Below the pieces are notes generated by a model that saw only the letters and a program-made list of their open reading frames with translations, searched no databases and was not told the origin of the DNA. A stretch of 64,000 bases of DNA from Thermotoga sp. (GTDB taxonomy: Bacteria; Thermotogota; Thermotogae; Mesoaciditogales; Mesoaciditogaceae): NCBI GenBank assembly GCA_020722015.1, contig DYLQ01000003.1, forward strand, positions 32,678-96,677. Reading direction: 5' to 3'. The translations under genes and the position numbers were made by a program. The stretch's first letter is position 1. Each line of letters begins with the position of its first letter. Shown piece after piece: positions 58,892-64,000 of the stretch.

Positions 58892-60341
58892 CTTCTTTCA
58901 AATTAGCCCAATTTATAGACACTTCTTCTGCCCTTTTCCATTTACGATAGATTTTATCTATGTTTTCCTTAGGCTTAAAAAGTTCAAAATCTTTTTTGAA
59001 ATTGACTATTTCTTCAACTTCATTTTTGATTTTTGCCATAAGAAAAGCACCGTAAGACGTCATTTCCTGAAATTTGGATCTTTCTACATTTGTCTTTGTC
59101 GAATTCGAAAGTATCTGCATCAAAAGTGAATTTTTCGATCCGCCTCCATCAACTTTTATGTCAGATACGTCGAGACCGCTTTTTTTGAAAGTATCAATAA
59201 CCTCAGAAACCGAAAAAGCCATTGATTCTAAAACCGCTCTGACGATATTCGAACGCGTATGAGATGAACTGATACCCACAAAAAGTCCTCGTGCGTTCGG
59301 TTGCCATCTCGGAGATCCAAGGCCGTCAAGAGCCGGAATGAAATAAATTCCATCACTTTTAACTGAATTCGAAAGCGCTTCCATCTCGACTTCGTCCTTT
59401 ATAAGAGAAATTCTTTTAAGCCAGTTTATGGATTCACCGCTTGAAAGCACCGATCCTTCAAGGGCATAAACCGCTTTGCCTTTTATCGACCATGCAACAG
59501 TTTTTAAAAGACCATCTGAAGGAGGATTTTTTGAATTTCCCGCATTTGCAAGTATAAAAGCTCCCGTTCCATAAGTACATTTTACATCTCCAACTTTTAC
59601 GCACATGTTTCCAAGTAAAGAAGATTGTTGATCTCCGAGCACCGATGATACCTTGCCGTACTTGGAATTGCCAAAATCACCGTTTGAATCTATGATGTCC
59701 GGCATGGAATCCAATGGGATACCAAAAACGTTCAAAAGATCCTCATCCCATTTCATTTCGTTTATGTTGAAAAGCATCGTCCTTGAAGCATTTGATGGCT
59801 CTGTAAGATGTCTACCTGTGAGTTTCCACACAAGGTATGTGTCTATCGTACCGAATTTGACACGAGATTTTTTTAAACCTTCAGATATTTCAGAAATATT
59901 TTCAATGAGCCATGAAATTTTCGAAGCTGAAAAGTAAGAATCAAGTAACAATCCTGTTTTTGCCCTTACAACAGGTTCATAGCCATTCGATCTTAACCTT
60001 TCACACATTGACTGCCCTCTTTTGTCGCGCCAAACAACGGCGTTATAAAAAGGAATACCACTTCGTGAATCCCATGCAACAACGGTTTCTCTTTGATTTG
60101 TGATTCCGACAATTGAAGGAGTACATCCACATTGATCTATTGCATCTTCAATGGCCTCAACCGTCTTCGAAAAAATTTCTTCCGCATTTTGTTCAACCCA
60201 GCCTGAACCTGGATAAATTGTTTTCAAAGGCCTGCTGGAAGATGAAACAAAATTTCCGTTCTCGTCAAAGATCATGGCCCTTGTGCTTGTCGTTCCCTCA
60301 TCCACGATCAAAAAATATTCCATCTTACACACTCCATTCAA
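58866..60341 (-). CDS. glpK: Glycerol kinase
   Basis: VDEGTTSTRAMIFDENG, YPGSGWVEQNAEEI, GVGITNQRETVVAWD-like, VDGGGSKNSLLMQIL. Confidence 0.94.
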   Translation of the reverse strand: MNGVCKMEYFLIVDEGTTSTRAMIFDENGNFVSSSSRPLKTIYPGSGWVEQNAEEIFSKTVEAIEDAIDQCGCTPSIVGITNQRETVVAWDSRSGIPFYNAVVWRDKRGQSMCERLRSNGYEPVVRAKTGLLLDSYFSASKISWLIENISEISEGLKKSRVKFGTIDTYLVWKLTGRHLTEPSNASRTMLFNINEMKWDEDLLNVFGIPLDSMPDIIDSNGDFGNSKYGKVSSVLGDQQSSLLGNMCVKVGDVKCTYGTGAFILANAGNSKNPPSDGLLKTVAWSIKGKAVYALEGSVLSSGESINWLKRISLIKDEVEMEALSNSVKSDGIYFIPALDGLGSPRWQPNARGLFVGISSSHTRSNIVRAVLESMAFSVSEVIDTFKKSGLDVSDIKVDGGGSKNSLLMQILSNSTKTNVERSKFQEMTSYGAFLMAKIKNEVEEIVNFKKDFELFKPKENIDKIYRKWKRAEEVSINWANLKEDDKYETLS

Positions 60342-60825
60342 GGCAAATCCCGTTTTTACATTCTAATCGATTTATCTTGGATAAAACAGATTTGCCTATG
60401 GGATTTTCAATGCCTCCTAAGTGATAAGCGACGTGCATGTGAAGGCATTTTACATGTTTGAAATTTCTTGTTCCACCCATTCCTCCTATGAACTTCATCC
60501 TCAAAACATCATCTTGCAAAAGATCCATCACATTTTTTTTGGCAAGTTCATGTGCTTTTATCTGTGAATTCAAAAATTCGGAAGATTTAGCAATCGTCTC
60601 TTCATATCTTTTTATCCAGCCATCAGATTCCATTTTTGAGATTTCATTTCTTAAGAACGGACAGGTAAGCCAATAAAGAGTTGGAAATGGTTTTCCGTTT
60701 AAAATTGGGAAAGACTCTATCACCATTGGAAATCCGTAAGAACAATACTTTACCACGGTGATTGCGTTTTCCGGTGTCCTTTTGATCTGCCTTGTGATGA
60801 TTTCCAATTCTTTGCTTGCTATCAT
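60325..60825 (-). CDS. DUF501-like protein
   Basis: PENAITVVKYCSYGFPMVIESFP...PTLYWLTCPFLRNEISKMESDGWI; GGMGGTRNFKHVKCLHMHVAYHLGG. Confidence 0.85.
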   Translation of the reverse strand: MIASKELEIITRQIKRTPENAITVVKYCSYGFPMVIESFPILNGKPFPTLYWLTCPFLRNEISKMESDGWIKRYEETIAKSSEFLNSQIKAHELAKKNVMDLLQDDVLRMKFIGGMGGTRNFKHVKCLHMHVAYHLGGIENPIGKSVLSKINRLECKNGICLEWSV

Positions 60826-61433
60826 TTGTTCTGAAGTACCCTTTCAAGTGCTTCATTTATTATCGAAAGTCCAATGTGATTTTCTCCTCCTCTTGGAAGT
60901 ATGATGTCGCAATCGTATTTTTGGGGTTCTATGAAACTTCTAAAAGCTGGGGCCACGAATCTTCTGTATTGGAAGATTATGGACTCGATAGCTCTGCCAC
61001 GTTCCTTTGTGTCCCTTTCTATCCTTCTTATAAGTCTTTCATCCGCATCTTCATCGACGTAGATAGCCAGATCGAAAAGCTTTCTTATCTCTTTTTTGTA
61101 TATGACGAGTATTCCCTCAACTATCGTCAATTCTTTGGGATCAACGTGAATTGTTCTTGATGAGTCTCTCCTGTAAGTCACAAAACTGTAAGTGGGAACC
61201 TCTATTGGTTTACCATTTTTCAGATCAACAAGGTGTGAAAGAAAAAGATCAAAATCAAAAGCGGAAGGAGCATCGAAGTTGACATTTCTCGGATCAACTC
61301 CAGGTTCAAGATCTTTATAGTAACTATCCATATTAAGACATATTGATCTATTTGAAAATCTTTCTATTATCTTATTTGCAACCGTTGTTTTTCCAGCACC
61401 ACTGCCACCTATTATGGCAACAAATGTGCTCAT
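60822..61433 (-). CDS. udk: Uridine kinase
   Basis: IGGSGAGKTTVANKI, MDSYYKDL, NFDAPSAFDFDLFL. Confidence 0.94.
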   Translation of the reverse strand: MSTFVAIIGGSGAGKTTVANKIIERFSNRSICLNMDSYYKDLEPGVDPRNVNFDAPSAFDFDLFLSHLVDLKNGKPIEVPTYSFVTYRRDSSRTIHVDPKELTIVEGILVIYKKEIRKLFDLAIYVDEDADERLIRRIERDTKERGRAIESIIFQYRRFVAPAFRSFIEPQKYDCDIILPRGGENHIGLSIINEALERVLQNK

Positions 61434-61586
61434 AGTTCACCTCGATTTTTTTGATTATAACATGTCTTGCACAAGGTGGCAAATAGCATTTACGGCAAGG
61501 ACGTAGACATTTGAACGTGTTTTAATTTGAAATGGTATAATCAAGGTTGATGTACCTCTAATTTCAAAAAAGGGGATAGATAAAAA

Positions 61587-62180
61587 ATGGATGAAATGGT
61601 ACTTGTCATTGCCACAAAAGACATCGATGAGATAGTCAAAGAAACAGGATTTGTAAATGTGCCGATAGAAGAAATAAAAATTTTAACAGAAAAAAGGGGC
61701 TTCTTTGTCAAAAGAGAGAGAGCAGAATCAGATGAATCTATAAGACAACTTATACCTTATGTTGTGATGCAAAACATGGATGATCTCTACCTTATGGTTA
61801 AGAGGCTTTCAATTCAAACCGAAAAAAGACTTCATGGTATGTACAGCATAGGAATTGGTGGTCATGTTAATGACCAAGACGAAGGTGATACACCATGGAT
61901 GAAATTCCTTTCTGGCATGGAAAGGGAAATGAATGAAGAAGTTATAATAAGAAAATCTTTCGAATGGCCAAAATACATTGGGATCATAAAAGAGGTAAGT
62001 ACACCAGTTAACAGAGTCCATCTTGGAGTAGTCTTTCAGATAAAGGCAGATGTTGAAGGTATAAGAGAAAAAGATAAATTTTCATGGGAGTTTGTCAATT
62101 TAGCCGATTTGCTTTCAAGATACGATATGATGGAAAGTTGGTCAAAATACGTGATAGACATTTTGGATAGCCATTTGTAA
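61587..62180 (+). CDS. NUDIX hydrolase-like protein
   Basis: YSIGIGGHVNDQD...FLSGMEREMNEEVII nudix-like box. Confidence 0.85.
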   Translation: MDEMVLVIATKDIDEIVKETGFVNVPIEEIKILTEKRGFFVKRERAESDESIRQLIPYVVMQNMDDLYLMVKRLSIQTEKRLHGMYSIGIGGHVNDQDEGDTPWMKFLSGMEREMNEEVIIRKSFEWPKYIGIIKEVSTPVNRVHLGVVFQIKADVEGIREKDKFSWEFVNLADLLSRYDMMESWSKYVIDILDSHL

Positions 62181-62190
62181 AGGAGAGATC

Positions 62191-62607
62191 ATGGAATTTG
62201 AAGACATGAAGTTAGGCATGATTTTCGAGAACGAGCTGATCGTAAGCGATGAAATGGTCAAAGAATTTGCAAGAATAACGGGGGATGATAATCCTTTGCA
62301 TGTTGATGAAGAGTTTGCCAAAAAAACGCAATTTGGGAAAAGGATAGCACATGGAATGCTCGTCGCTTCTTTGATTTCCAAGGTACTCGGAAGAGATTTT
62401 CCAGGAGCCGGCACCGTTTACGTCTCGCAATTTTTAAAGTTTAGAAAGCCAGTTTATATCGGAGACACGATTAAAATTCACATAGAAGTCAAGGAAAAGA
62501 ACCAAGACAAGAGGAGACTTTTACTTTTAACAAATGTTATCGACGGTGATAGAGAAGTCATAAATGGAGAGGCAGAGGTCTACATTCCTCAAAAACAAAT
62601 GATATAA
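62191..62607 (+). CDS. MaoC family dehydratase
   Basis: ARITGDDNPLHVDEEFAKKTQFGKRIAHGMLVASLIS hot-dog motif. Confidence 0.94.
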   Translation: MEFEDMKLGMIFENELIVSDEMVKEFARITGDDNPLHVDEEFAKKTQFGKRIAHGMLVASLISKVLGRDFPGAGTVYVSQFLKFRKPVYIGDTIKIHIEVKEKNQDKRRLLLLTNVIDGDREVINGEAEVYIPQKQMI

Positions 62608-62624
62608 TAGAAGGGAGTTTTGAA

Positions 62625-63608
62625 GTGAGAATACTTAGCGGCATGCGACCGACAGGAGAACTACACGTGGGAAATCTTTTGGGAGCACTTGACAATTGGG
62701 TTAAACTCCAAAATGATGGGAACGAATGTTTCTTCTTTGTCGCAGATTGGCACATGTTAACCACAGGCTATGAAGATATTTCCAAACTTTCAAAGATGAC
62801 CAAAACATTGGTGAGAGAATACGTTTCGTCTGGAATAGATCCACAAAAAAGTGTCATTTTTGTGCAGTCTGCCATAAAAGCACATGCGGAACTTTTTCTT
62901 ATTTTGTCGATGATAACCCCCTTGGGTAGATTGGAAAGAGTGCCGACTTACAAAGAGCAATTGAGAGAATTAAGTGATAGGGAAATAACAACTTTTGGAT
63001 TTTTGGGATATCCTGTTCTCATGGCTTCTGATATACTCATATACGATGCCGAAGGCGTTCCCGTTGGGGAAGATCAAACTTATCACCTTGAATTTACGCG
63101 TGAAATTGCAGAAAAATTCAATTCTATTTACGGACCAACTTTTAAGATACCCAAAGCTATATTTTCTAAGGTCCCAAAGCTGTCCGGTACTGATGGTCGA
63201 AAAATGTCAAAAAGTTATGGTAACGTTATAAACATAGATTCTAACATGGAAGAGATTAAAAGCAAAGTGATGCCGATGCCCACAGATCCAGCAAGAGTAC
63301 ACAGATATGATCCTGGAACACCTGAAAAATGCAACGTTTGGTACTATCATCTCGCCTTTGAAACTTCGAAAGCACAACTCGATTACATTCATTATGGATG
63401 TACACATGCAACGATAGGTTGCGTCGAATGCAAGAAGATTCTCTTGAATAGTATGGCAAAAAAATTGGAACCTATTTGGGAAAAGATTGCACATTATAAA
63501 GCACATGAAGAAGAAATAGACGATATAATTGCTAATGGCAATGAAAAGGCTAAAAAGAATGCTGAAATGACGATGGAAAGGGTAAGAAAATCTTTGAACC
63601 TCTTATGA
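62625..63608 (+). CDS. trpS: Tryptophanyl-tRNA synthetase with Cys4 (Fe-S type) motif
   Basis: MRPTGELHVGNLLGAL, GRKMSKSYGN; GTG start; C-x22-C-x6-C-x2-C. Confidence 0.97.
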   Translation: MRILSGMRPTGELHVGNLLGALDNWVKLQNDGNECFFFVADWHMLTTGYEDISKLSKMTKTLVREYVSSGIDPQKSVIFVQSAIKAHAELFLILSMITPLGRLERVPTYKEQLRELSDREITTFGFLGYPVLMASDILIYDAEGVPVGEDQTYHLEFTREIAEKFNSIYGPTFKIPKAIFSKVPKLSGTDGRKMSKSYGNVINIDSNMEEIKSKVMPMPTDPARVHRYDPGTPEKCNVWYYHLAFETSKAQLDYIHYGCTHATIGCVECKKILLNSMAKKLEPIWEKIAHYKAHEEEIDDIIANGNEKAKKNAEMTMERVRKSLNLL

Positions 63609-63654
63609 TCAGGAATGGAAAGACTCTTCATTGTATCCAGAGATGAGAGTGACG

Positions 63655-64000
63655 TGCATATAAATGCACAATGATTTGTAGTTATGCTACTCTGTGGTAT
63701 AACATATATGAAATCAAATCTGAGTTACTCAAGAACGTGTGTTTAAATACAGTCTTTACCAGATGTTGAGTGCAGACTCAACTGCAAGAGAAAGGATTTT
63801 GTAAAGGGATAACGCTCAGAAAAAGTTTTTGGAAAAAGGTATTTGTGGAATTCGTCTTACCTTATATAAAGTGTTGGAAGTATCTTAGGAGATGTTGTTA
63901 AAAGAAACAGGTAATTCATTTCGAGGTCATAGACCGCCATGGTTAAAACCATGCGGCTTGTAACCGCGCTATGATCAGCCTAAGGCTTGTAACACGGCCT
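63655..64000. other. ORF-poor tail with several perfect hairpins; possible structured RNA or mobile-element remnant, cut by window edge
   Basis: GTGCAT-ATAA-ATGCAC (63655-63670), GTTGAGT-GCAG-ACTCAAC (63765-63782), CATGGTT-AA-AACCATG (63938-63953) enclosed by GGTCATAG/CTATGATC, AGCC-TAA-GGCT (63977-63987). Confidence 0.45.

Noticed and set aside
63608-64000. TnpB pseudogene or RNase P/tmRNA in the tail region
   Set aside because: Translations in the frames checked gave no convincing TnpB zinc finger, and the diagnostic RNase P and tmRNA motifs are absent; kept only as an unassigned hairpin-rich region.

Overview
AT-rich, gene-dense bacterial window, Thermotogota-like by gene content and order (Mesoaciditogales-like lineage is an inference). 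It holds about 65 CDSs, one tRNA-Leu and no CRISPR array. Positions 1-14.5k form one long minus-strand block: recJ-ruvX-atpZ-atpI-atpBEFHAGDC-pfk-AMMECR1-hypothetical-minD-minE-yjbQ. Further blocks: sufCBDSU; padR plus MFS transporter; an oppBCDF-type peptide ABC transporter; an abcF-hutH-rnr-csoR/cstR-ctp run; ffh-rpsP-khpA-rimM-trmD-MTase-rplS-lepB-rbgA-acpP-minC; a SPOR/HhH group; an envelope-glycan group (wecB, glycosyltransferase, murB, O-antigen-ligase-like); a P-type H+-ATPase; glpK/talC; udk; a nudix protein; maoC; trpS. Main observations: (i) a four-copy, ~150-170 bp MITE-like palindromic repeat with candidate terminal inverted repeats TATACTAAAC/GTTTAGTATA, two copies flanking padR in opposite orientation; (ii) a strong two-tier hairpin lying between a Shine-Dalgarno and the atpD start codon, suggesting a hairpin-bridged SD; (iii) several apparent pseudoenzymes (DHQ-synthase-like protein beside minC and SPOR genes, an amidohydrolase lacking metal ligands, a RecJ with a degenerate helicase-like tail); (iv) a two-carboxylate Na+-type ATP synthase c subunit, a PPi-type PFK, an SSG variant of the HutH MIO triad, an Fe-S TrpRS motif and a CstR-like repressor. 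All calls come from reading the sequence and supplied ORFs; no database search was run.
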